Of a stretch of DNA of 5,174 nucleotides, positions 1 through 5,174 are shown piece after piece. The notes under the pieces were generated by a model that saw nothing but the letters and a program-made list of their open reading frames with translations, searched no databases and was not told the DNA's origin. Made by a program: the position numbers and the translations under genes. Source of the DNA: JBLHUT01 sp047629975 (GTDB lineage Bacteria; Pseudomonadota; Alphaproteobacteria; Rhodobacterales; Rhodobacteraceae). Every line of letters begins with the position of its first letter. The stretch's first letter is position 1. The stretch is from NCBI GenBank assembly GCA_047629975.1, contig JBLHUT010000247.1, positions 1-5,174 on the forward strand, written 5' to 3'.

Positions 1-2
1 TA

Positions 3-29
3 AAGCGCATCGCCACGGCGCGGAAGTAA
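3..29 (+). CDS. Possible C-terminal tail of the upstream gene (partial)
   Basis: The first 33 bases precede the permease start. Frame 3 reads eight codons (KRIATARK) and stops at TAA 27-29, four bases before the next ATG. A short basic tail would suit the cytoplasmic end of the partner permease that normally precedes a PotC-like permease. Frame 2 is also open until TGA 35-37, which would give an ATGA overlap, so the true frame cannot be decided from this fragment. The assignment rests on operon logic, not on recognisable homology. Confidence 0.3.
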   Translation, partial: KRIATARK

Positions 30-33
30 TCCC

Positions 34-810
34 ATGAAAAATATAACAAGCTGGGCGATCATCGGCCTGACCCTAACCTTTCTGATTGGGCCATTCATCA
101 TCATCATTTTCGCGGGCGCGTCTGCCGGTGAATCCCTTGCGTTCCCGCCTGACGGCTTGTCGCTCAGATGGTATCTCAAGGTTTTCACCATCGAGAGCTT
201 CCGTCAAAGCTTTGTGCTTTCGATGGGTCTTGCCATCTTCGGCACATTGGCGGCGCTGCTTTTGGGTATTCCTGCGGCCTACGCTCTGAACCGCTACGAA
301 TTGCCCGGTGCAGAGACCATCCGCACAGTCGTGGCCTCGCCGATCATCGTGCCTGGCATTATCGTCGGTTTGGCGCTGCTGCGGTATATGGTCATTCCAT
401 TGGATGTTACTGTCACGGTGGCACTGTTCATGGCGCATACTGCGCTTGTGTTGCCTTATGCCGTGCGCGTCGTGTCATCGAGCCTGAACAACCTGCGCTC
501 TGACATGGAGGAGGCCGCCGTGTTGCTTGGCTGTACCCGCCTGCAAGCATTCACAAAAGTCGTGCTGCCTAACATTCGCGGCGGCGTGCTTGCCGCGTTT
601 ATTCTGGGCTTTGTAACCAGCTTTAATCAGGTGCCCGTGTCGCTGTTCCTGTCAGGGCCGGGGGTAAGGACGTTGCCCATCGATATGCTCGCATACATGG
701 AAATCACCTATGATCCATCAGTCGCTGCACTCTCTGCGCTTCTGGCCTTCATGTCACTTGCCATCGTCTTTATCGCCGAACGCCTATTGGGATTTTCTCG
801 CTATGTCTGA
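34..810 (+). CDS. ABC transporter inner-membrane permease, PotC/YdcV-like
   Basis: This 258-residue protein is one of two membrane subunits expected for a binding-protein-dependent importer in the cytoplasmic membrane. Six hydrophobic segments are visible, at roughly residues 7-27, 59-83, 97-117, 124-146, 183-205 and 229-250. The cytoplasmic EAA loop that docks onto the ATPase lies at about 159-182 (EEAAVLLGC, then G and VLPN), in the usual place before the fifth helix. Length and layout match the PotC/YdcV class of the spermidine/putrescine/iron-type (BPD_transp_1) permeases. The start is supported by GGAAG at 22-26, seven bases upstream. The gene overlaps the ATPase gene by 8 nt. The first permease and the solute-binding protein are not in the window. 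Substrate cannot be read from the sequence. The downstream nucleoside hydrolase and adenine deaminase suggest a purine nucleoside or related compound (inference), although such permeases are usually annotated for polyamines. Confidence 0.92.
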   Translation: MKNITSWAIIGLTLTFLIGPFIIIIFAGASAGESLAFPPDGLSLRWYLKVFTIESFRQSFVLSMGLAIFGTLAALLLGIPAAYALNRYELPGAETIRTVVASPIIVPGIIVGLALLRYMVIPLDVTVTVALFMAHTALVLPYAVRVVSSSLNNLRSDMEEAAVLLGCTRLQAFTKVVLPNIRGGVLAAFILGFVTSFNQVPVSLFLSGPGVRTLPIDMLAYMEITYDPSVAALSALLAFMSLAIVFIAERLLGFSRYV

Positions 811-1816
811 AAAATATGTAAGCCTCCGCAACCTCACCCTGTCTTACGGCAAAACGGTTGCAGTCCCAAACCTGAACCTTGATGTCGTCGAAGGCGAACT
901 GATCGCGCTACTGGGGCCATCGGGCTGCGGCAAAACCACCACCATGCGTGCCATCGCGGGGCTGCTGACACCTACGTCTGGCACCATCGCTATTGACGGG
1001 CGCGACGTTACCCGCGTCGCGGCCAACAAACGGGGCATCGGCTTGGTGTTCCAATCCTACGCACTGTTCCCGCACCTTAGCGCCTTTGAAAACGTGGCCT
1101 TCGGGTTACGCCTGCAAAAGATGCCAGAGACAGAAATCCGCCAGCGTACCGAGGCAGGTATCGCGACCGTCGGATTGGCAGGGTTCGAAAAACGTAAACC
1201 CGCAGAGATGTCAGGCGGCCAGCAACAGCGGCTCGCCCTTGCACGGTCATTGGTGATGGAGCCAAAGGTGCTGCTGCTGGATGAACCGCTATCAAACCTA
1301 GATGCACGCCTGCGTCTAGAAATGCGCACCGAACTCCAGCGCGTCCAAAAGAAAACCGGCGTCACAATGGTGTTCGTCACACACGATCAATCCGAAGCTT
1401 TGGCGCTGGCAGACCGGATTGTTTTGATGAAAGACGGCAAGATCGAACAACTGGGCACACCGCATCAACTCTATGCCGAACCGGCCACGGCGTTTGCGGC
1501 GGAATTCATGGGTTTCGAAAACATCTTCCGCGTCCAAGGCGAAAATCTTGTGTCTGATTTTGGCCAACTCCCGCTGGGGTTCAAAGCAACCTCACCGATG
1601 CTCGCGTGGCGTCCAAGCGGCGTGCAGGTCGGTCAGGGCCCGTTAAGTGGCCGCGTCTCCGCCAGCAGCTTTGCAGGAGGACACCGCGAATATGTCATTG
1701 ATACCGCCCTTGGTCAGATCAAAGCAGACGCGCCAATTGAAACTCTAGAAGTCCCGCTTGGCGAAAACATCGCGTTTGATCTTCCGAAATCCAACGCGAG
1801 GCAACTGTCCGAATGA
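803..1816 (+). CDS. ABC transporter ATP-binding protein, PotA/MalK-like
   Basis: This 337-residue ATPase powers the importer. All nucleotide-binding motifs are intact: Walker A GPSGCGKT at 38-45, Q-loop Gln84 in VFQSYALFPH, signature MSGGQQQR at 136-143, Walker B VLLLDEP at 156-162, D-loop SNLD at 164-167 and the switch His194 in VTHDQ. The C-terminal third (about 240-330) is a TOBE-type domain, as in PotA, UgpC and MalK, and is slightly short compared with the 350-370 residues common in that class. The ATG at 803 was chosen although the frame stays open from 710. It gives the normal N-terminus (MSEKYVSLRNLTLSYG), and the 31 extra residues would lie wholly inside the permease gene. A weak ribosome site, TTGGGA at 787-792, lies ten bases upstream. 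The 8-nt overlap with the permease and 4-nt overlap with the hydrolase suggest coupled translation. Confidence 0.94.
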   Translation: MSEKYVSLRNLTLSYGKTVAVPNLNLDVVEGELIALLGPSGCGKTTTMRAIAGLLTPTSGTIAIDGRDVTRVAANKRGIGLVFQSYALFPHLSAFENVAFGLRLQKMPETEIRQRTEAGIATVGLAGFEKRKPAEMSGGQQQRLALARSLVMEPKVLLLDEPLSNLDARLRLEMRTELQRVQKKTGVTMVFVTHDQSEALALADRIVLMKDGKIEQLGTPHQLYAEPATAFAAEFMGFENIFRVQGENLVSDFGQLPLGFKATSPMLAWRPSGVQVGQGPLSGRVSASSFAGGHREYVIDTALGQIKADAPIETLEVPLGENIAFDLPKSNARQLSE

Positions 1817-2721
1817 GCACATTCTGGGTCGATACGGACTTCGGATTCGATGATCTTTGGGCACTCTTGGCACTGCGCCATTTGGGTGATGACATTGCGG
1901 GCATCTCGCTCGTGGCTGGAAACGCCACACTGGCGCAGGTCACCTCAAACGCCCTTGGCGCACGTCAGGCTTACGGTTTGGACGCGCCGATCTACGCGGG
2001 TGCGGCCCGCCCACTCTTGCGCAATCCAGAAACGGCAGAGCGTATTTTGGGAACGCGCGGCATGCAAAGCCGTGGCCAGCATTTACCAGATGGCGGACCG
2101 CTGAGAGAAACCACGGACGCCCATACAGCGCTTAAAAGCTGGCTCGGCTCGGCACAGTACGGCATGCGGCGCGACATTCTGGCTATTGGCCCGCTCACAA
2201 ACATCGCGCGTCTTTTGCAAGACGCACCCGAGTTGGCGCAAAACATCACGCGCCTTATCTGGATGGGCGGCAGCGACGGTGCGGGCAATCACTCGGCACT
2301 GGCCGAATTTAACGCTTTGGCTGATCCAGACGCGGCTGCAATCGTCGCAGAGGCTGGCCTCCCGCTTGACGTGGTGGATCTCATGTTTTGCCGCACAGTG
2401 GCCTTTGGCCCTGACCAACTTCCGCGCACCGACCCCCTCACCGCCGACCTGCTTGGCGGGTATCTAGATATTGGGCTAACGAGGGGACGCCCGACCATGT
2501 CGATCTATGACCCGCTTGCCGCACTTGTTGCGTCTCAACCAGACGCCTTCGAATACCGCCAGTGTGACATGTCCGTTTCAGTGGCCTTGAATGCGACGCA
2601 GGGACAGACAACATTTAATCACACGACCAGTGGATCAACTCGCCTTGTTGTTGGAACCACACTAGAGGCCGCAGAAATCTGTCTGGACGCGCTCACAGGG
2701 AACCACGCCAATGCCAACTGA
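1813..2721 (+). CDS. Nucleoside hydrolase, inosine/uridine-preferring superfamily
   Basis: This 302-residue cytoplasmic enzyme should hydrolyse the N-glycosidic bond of a ribonucleoside to free base and ribose, using a bound calcium ion. The N-terminal Asp cluster is DTDFGFDD at 7-14, so Asp9, Asp13 and Asp14 match Asp10, Asp14 and Asp15 of the Crithidia enzyme. GN at 36-37, IGPLTNIA at 125-132 and IWMGG at 149-153 follow. GNHSALAEFNALADPDAA at 158-175 supplies the ribose-binding residues Asn159, Glu165 and Asn167. The C-terminal metal Asp is Asp233. Two features depart from the classical family: Phe10 replaces Pro in the DxDPG motif, and Tyr232 replaces His in the usual HDP motif, so the leaving-group acid may differ. 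Length is normal (300-320). The start ATGA overlaps the ATPase stop, with GAGG at 1798-1801 upstream. The adenine deaminase next door makes adenosine or another adenine nucleoside the likeliest substrate (inference); base specificity is not proven by sequence. Confidence 0.92.
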   Translation: MSTFWVDTDFGFDDLWALLALRHLGDDIAGISLVAGNATLAQVTSNALGARQAYGLDAPIYAGAARPLLRNPETAERILGTRGMQSRGQHLPDGGPLRETTDAHTALKSWLGSAQYGMRRDILAIGPLTNIARLLQDAPELAQNITRLIWMGGSDGAGNHSALAEFNALADPDAAAIVAEAGLPLDVVDLMFCRTVAFGPDQLPRTDPLTADLLGGYLDIGLTRGRPTMSIYDPLAALVASQPDAFEYRQCDMSVSVALNATQGQTTFNHTTSGSTRLVVGTTLEAAEICLDALTGNHANAN

Positions 2722-4477
2722 TGTTAACCTGAATGACCCAATCCTTCGCGCCGATGCTGTCAAAGCGGCGCGTGGTTTGCGCCCGTTTGATATGCTTGTG
2801 CGCAACGCTGTGATGCTCGATATGGTCACGGGTCGCGAACGGCTCGTTGATATCGGGATCATTGGCCCGCTCATCGCCAGCGTTCACGCGCCAGATCCTA
2901 CACGCGAAGCCCACGCCGAGATTGATGCAACGGGCGCATATGTCGTGCCTGGTTTTATCGACACGCATTTGCACATCGAAAGCTCTATGGTGACGCCCGC
3001 CGAATATGCCCGCACGGTGGTTCCGCGCGGCGTGACGACTGCACTTTGGGACCCACATGAGCTGGCAAACGTGGCTGGTATTGCCGGTGTTGATTACGCC
3101 TGCGACGCGGCAAAAGGCCTCCCTATACGGCTGCTGCCGCTTGCACCCACTTGCGTGCCATCGGCGCCCAAGTTTGAAGTGAGCGGTGGAGATTTTGGGC
3201 CTTCCGAAATCGCACAACTACTGGCCCGCCCCGACATCCACGGTGCCGCTGAACTCATGACAATGCACCAACTGCTGGACGGCGACCCGCGCGTGCAAGG
3301 GATCGTCGCCGCAGGTCTCGCAAGCGGTAAACGGGTCTGTGGGCATGGCCGTGGCCTCATAGGTGGCGACTTGGCCGCCTACGTCGCCGCAGGCGTCGAG
3401 ACAGATCACGAGCTCACGTCAGCCGCCGACCTGATCGCCCGCTTAGAGGCGGGCATGACCATCGAGCTGCGCGGCTCGCACCCGCACTTGATACCAGAAT
3501 TCGCCAAAGCCATCATTGATTTGGGGCACCTCCCGCAAACAGTCACACTGTGCACCGACGACGTGTTTCCAGATGATTTATACGCCAAAGGCGGGCTAAA
3601 CCACGTGATCGCGATGCTCATCGAAAACGGTGTGCCGCCTGCTTGGGCTTACCGCGCGGCCACACTGAATGCAGCGTGCCGCATTGGACGGCCTGAACTT
3701 GGCCTTGTTGCGCCAGGGAAAATGGCCGATTTTGTACTTTTGTCCGATCTACACAAAGTTACCGCATCACATGTTTTTGTAGCTGGTCAATTGGCGGCCC
3801 TCGCAGGTGAATTGTGTCAACCGGTACAAGATATCCCCGTGCTGCCCGCAATTACGAATACGGTCCAAACGCGGAAATTCGATACCGCAGACTTCGGTGT
3901 CGCGGCCAAAGGTACAGTTGCGCACATTGCCACGCTATCTAAGCCGCGTTTCCCGCAATGGGGTGCCCGCGATGTCGAGGTTAAAGAGGGCCATCTCGTG
4001 TTACCCGATGACATGATCCGAATGGCTGTTTGTAACCGCTACGGTCTCAACACACCAACGCGGGTCGCATTCTTGGAAAACTGGGGGACGTGGCGCTGTG
4101 CTTTTGCGTCGACTGTTTCTCACGATAGCCATAACATCACAGTCTTCGGGCGTGACCCCAACGATATGACCGTGGCTGCGAATACACTACGCGAAATGCA
4201 AGGCGGGCTTGTTGTCGTGGCTGACGGTAAGGTTGTTGCGAAACTAATTTTGCCTATTGCCGGTCTTATCAGTGAACAGCCGCTTGAAGATGTCGCAAAG
4301 GAATTTGCAGATCTTCGCGCAACATTGGACACGCTCGTGGATTGGCAGCCGCCATACCTTGTCTTCAAGGCGTTGTTCGGGGCGTCCTTAGTCTGTAATG
4401 CAGGTCCACGCCTCAGCGATGTTGGTCTTGTTGATGTTTTCGAAAACGTAGTCCTCGAAAGCTGCGTAATTTCGTAA
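2711..4477 (+). CDS. ade: Adenine deaminase (EC 3.5.4.2)
   Basis: This 588-residue amidohydrolase converts adenine to hypoxanthine and ammonia in purine salvage. It is full length for the bacterial Ade family (about 570-600). The metal-binding barrel spans roughly residues 76-345: PGFIDTHLHIESS at 80-92 with His86 and His88, PRGVTTALWDPHE at 105-117, the family motif APTCVPSAPKFE at 145-156, Glu181 as probable bridging ligand (inference), HGRG at 212-215, DHE at 232-234 and CTDD at 281-284. The Ade-specific C-terminal domain, about 395-575, carries STVSHDSHN at 467-475 and GGLVVVADGK at 498-507. This combination separates it from adenosine deaminases and other amidohydrolases. The ATG at 2711 has a good ribosome site, AGGGAA at 2697-2702, eight bases upstream. 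The gene overlaps the hydrolase by 11 nt and is the last gene of the operon, acting on the base that the hydrolase would release. Confidence 0.96.
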   Translation: MPTDVNLNDPILRADAVKAARGLRPFDMLVRNAVMLDMVTGRERLVDIGIIGPLIASVHAPDPTREAHAEIDATGAYVVPGFIDTHLHIESSMVTPAEYARTVVPRGVTTALWDPHELANVAGIAGVDYACDAAKGLPIRLLPLAPTCVPSAPKFEVSGGDFGPSEIAQLLARPDIHGAAELMTMHQLLDGDPRVQGIVAAGLASGKRVCGHGRGLIGGDLAAYVAAGVETDHELTSAADLIARLEAGMTIELRGSHPHLIPEFAKAIIDLGHLPQTVTLCTDDVFPDDLYAKGGLNHVIAMLIENGVPPAWAYRAATLNAACRIGRPELGLVAPGKMADFVLLSDLHKVTASHVFVAGQLAALAGELCQPVQDIPVLPAITNTVQTRKFDTADFGVAAKGTVAHIATLSKPRFPQWGARDVEVKEGHLVLPDDMIRMAVCNRYGLNTPTRVAFLENWGTWRCAFASTVSHDSHNITVFGRDPNDMTVAANTLREMQGGLVVVADGKVVAKLILPIAGLISEQPLEDVAKEFADLRATLDTLVDWQPPYLVFKALFGASLVCNAGPRLSDVGLVDVFENVVLESCVIS

Positions 4478-4544
4478 TTAACTAAGATAATTCATGACAC
4501 GACGATGTTTGCATATCTCCGTGGATATCAATATCGGCTAAATG

Positions 4545-4573
4545 CTCGGGGGCCGAGGCGCGTTTGTTATTTT
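4545..4573 (+). terminator. Weak candidate terminator after adenine deaminase
   Basis: CTCGG at 4545-4549 can pair with CCGAG at 4553-4557 around a GGG loop. The stem is followed after five bases by the T-rich stretch TTTGTTATTTT at 4563-4573. The stem is only 5 bp and the T tract is interrupted, so this is a poor intrinsic terminator. It is the best one seen in the 324 bases after the last operon gene. Termination could equally be Rho-dependent. Confidence 0.3.
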
Positions 4574-4612
4574 GAAAATCTTGAATACTTACCCTCTATG
4601 CAAGGCAACGAT

Positions 4613-4622
4613 ATCGGCCGAT
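4613..4622. repeat. Perfect 10-bp palindrome
   Basis: ATCGGCCGAT is a perfect self-complementary decamer. Its left part belongs to the octamer ATATCGGC, which also occurs at 4531-4538 in the same spacer. It lies just upstream of the hairpin at 4624-4645. It may be a protein-binding site or chance; no known operator is recognised. Confidence 0.35.
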
Positions 4623-4623
4623 T

Positions 4624-4645
4624 GTAACCGACTATAGGCGGTTGC
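4624..4645 (+). repeat. Inverted repeat, 7-bp stem with 8-nt loop
   Basis: GTAACCG at 4624-4630 pairs with CGGTTGC at 4639-4645, with one T-G wobble in RNA; the inner 5 bp, AACCG/CGGTT, are perfect. The loop is ACTATAGG. No T tract follows on the plus strand, so it does not look like a plus-strand terminator. An operator or a structured leader for the downstream gene is possible. Confidence 0.35.
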
Positions 4646-4666
4646 GAGAAATTTAAATAAGGCATT

Positions 4667-4677
4667 GATACGGTATC
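4667..4677. promoter_or_regulatory. LacI-operator-like palindrome upstream of the oxidoreductase
   Basis: GATAC G GTATC is a perfect 11-bp inverted repeat with one central base. It resembles LacI-family operators of the GATACCGGTATC type, lacking one central base. It lies 125 bp before the oxidoreductase start. Gfo/Idh/MocA enzymes often sit in sugar or polyol operons run by LacI-type regulators, which fits, but no regulator gene is in the window and no clear -35/-10 pair could be fixed beside it. Confidence 0.3.
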
Positions 4678-4801
4678 GCTTTCCTGAAGTGATCGTGTTT
4701 TCGCAATGCTGCGTTGTAGTTCTCGCTTTCAACGGTAGGTTGGGGCCTATCTTCTCTTTTCTTTAGTCGCCGCAATATAAAAAAAGAATTTCGGGGCAAA
4801 A

Positions 4802-5038
4802 ATGGCGCTAAATCTGGCAATTATCAGCACAGGTTTTATTCCTCACCAGGCCATTGCTAGGATCGTCAAGCGCAATGGTTCCCAGCTTTACTCCATTCAC
4901 GGTCGAAACCCAGATCTGGTGAAACAGTTTCAGTCACAATACGGGTTTCCAACACTATCCATGGACCTGACTGACCTGCTTTCTGATTCGAACGTAGACG
5001 TTGTTTATATTGGTTTTCATAGGCTCAGGACCCATTGA
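4802..5038 (+). pseudogene. Gfo/Idh/MocA-family oxidoreductase, N-terminal fragment cut by an IS
   Basis: The reading frame gives 78 residues, of which about the first 72 look native. They form the start of an NAD(P)-binding Rossmann domain. The first strand and dinucleotide turn are LAIISTGFIPHQAIARIV at 5-22. The second strand is LYSIHGRNPDLVKQF at 29-43. YGFPTLSMDLTDLLSD is at 47-62 and the strand VDVVYIGF at 65-72. In this family that strand is normally followed by a P-H/N-H-type turn and, further on, the EKP motif. Here the frame instead reads HRLRTH and stops inside IS sequence. The intact protein would be expected at about 320-380 residues, so catalytic and substrate-binding parts are missing and the product should be non-functional. 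GGGG at 4793-4796, five bases upstream, supports the start. Sampled GC is near 50%, lower than the operon. The remainder of the gene may lie beyond the IS, outside the window. Substrate is unknown. Confidence 0.8.
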
Positions 5039-5174
5039 TCCGATTGAATCTACGACGCCTGCCTGATTCACCGCCTCCGAACGAAAGGTGGCTTGATGGG
5101 CAACCTGTATTTGCTGAAAGAGGCTCAGATGGAGCAGATTCCGCCATACTCCCCGAAGAGCCATGACGTGCTGC
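5022..5174 (+). mobile_element. Left end of an IS5-family insertion sequence (partial)
   Basis: The oxidoreductase frame is lost abruptly around 5018-5022. The sequence beginning GGCTCAGGACCCATTGATC has the look of the terminal inverted repeat of IS5-family (IS427-like) elements, and a transposase-like start follows 74 bases later. The exact boundary is uncertain by a few bases; a TA at 5020-5021 could be part of the target duplication. The right end, its inverted repeat and the second target copy are outside the window, so the boundary and family rest on recognition of the start only. Confidence 0.65.
5096..5174 (+). CDS. IS5-family transposase, N-terminal fragment (runs off window)
   Basis: Twenty-six codons are visible, beginning MGNLYLLKEAQMEQ and continuing to PKSHDVL. 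They align by eye with the conserved start of IS5/IS427-group transposases, which typically reads NLYWLTDAQMERL, then PFFPKSHG, then PRVDDRRVL. Several positions that are usually constant differ: the Trp after LY is Leu, the residue after SH is Asp instead of Gly, and Leu stands where Pro is usual after the next Val. These hint at a diverged or decaying copy, but no stop or frameshift is seen. GAAAGGTGG at 5083-5091 is a good ribosome site four bases before the ATG. The DDE catalytic core would lie beyond the window. Confidence 0.65.
   Translation, partial: MGNLYLLKEAQMEQIPPYSPKSHDVL

Larger units (their letters stand above)
4478..4801. other. Gene-free, AT-richer intergenic region
   Basis: No convincing coding sequence is seen on either strand across 324 bases. 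Hand counting gives about 44% GC over 4501-4800, well below the operon before it. The region must hold the end of the purine operon and the control region of the downstream oxidoreductase gene. It contains a weak candidate terminator, several short inverted repeats (listed separately), a repeated octamer ATATCGGC at 4531-4538 and 4611-4618, a pyrimidine-rich stretch at 4750-4764 and an A7 run at 4779-4785. I found no tRNA or recognisable riboswitch. Confidence 0.7.

Noticed and set aside
73..438. Minus-strand open frame of 121 codons opposite the permease
   Set aside because: Its composition is dominated by charged and polar residues mirroring hydrophobic codons of the permease, and it has no recognisable motif.
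710..802. Upstream in-frame ATG giving a 31-residue longer ATPase
   Set aside because: The extra residues lie inside the permease coding region, show no family similarity, and the ATG at 803 gives the normal N-terminus.
2693..3217. Long minus-strand open frame (174 codons) opposite adenine deaminase
   Set aside because: It lies antisense to well-conserved Ade motifs and has no recognisable domain; it is a shadow of a high-GC gene.
4436..4447. 12-bp palindrome GTTTTCGAAAAC near the end of adenine deaminase
   Set aside because: It lies within coding sequence (DVFEN residues) before the stop and is not followed by a T tract, so it is probably a by-product of codon choice.
4511..4535. Three ATATC copies as a possible short repeat array
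   Set aside because: The units are only five bases and irregularly spaced, and part of the pattern comes from AT-rich composition; it is not a CRISPR or clear iteron array.
4776..4781. TATAAA as a -10 box for the oxidoreductase
   Set aside because: No acceptable -35 sequence lies 16-18 bases upstream, and it is only about 20 bases from the start codon; it could not be supported as a promoter.

Overview
The window looks like part of an alphaproteobacterial chromosome or large plasmid, most likely from the Rhodobacterales/Roseobacter group. This rests on moderate-to-high GC coding sequence, tightly overlapping genes, protein sequence style, and an IS5-type element end of a kind common in that group. 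The taxon is an inference; no rRNA or other marker gene is present.

Positions 1-4477 are a co-directional plus-strand operon whose 5' part lies outside the window. It holds a PotC/YdcV-type ABC transporter inner-membrane permease, its ATPase, a nucleoside hydrolase of the inosine/uridine-preferring superfamily, and a complete adenine deaminase. Every junction overlaps (8, 4 and 11 nt), which suggests translational coupling. Read together, the genes suggest an import-and-salvage route. A substrate, inferred to be a purine nucleoside such as adenosine or a derivative, enters by the ABC importer. The hydrolase splits it to base plus ribose, and the deaminase converts adenine to hypoxanthine and ammonia. 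The substrate-binding protein and the first permease would be expected just upstream. Two points stand out: a polyamine/iron-type transporter is paired with nucleoside catabolism, and the hydrolase has Tyr where the usual His of the C-terminal His-Asp-Pro motif sits.

Positions 4478-4801 are a 324-nt gene-free spacer, clearly AT-richer (about 44% GC by hand count over 4501-4800). It holds a weak candidate terminator and several small inverted repeats, including a LacI-operator-like palindrome.

From 4802 the start of a Gfo/Idh/MocA-family oxidoreductase is visible. Its Rossmann domain breaks off after about 72 residues, where an IS5-family insertion sequence begins near position 5022. The IS runs off the window's right edge, with the first 26 codons of its transposase visible from 5096. 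I see no tRNA, rRNA, CRISPR array or known riboswitch.
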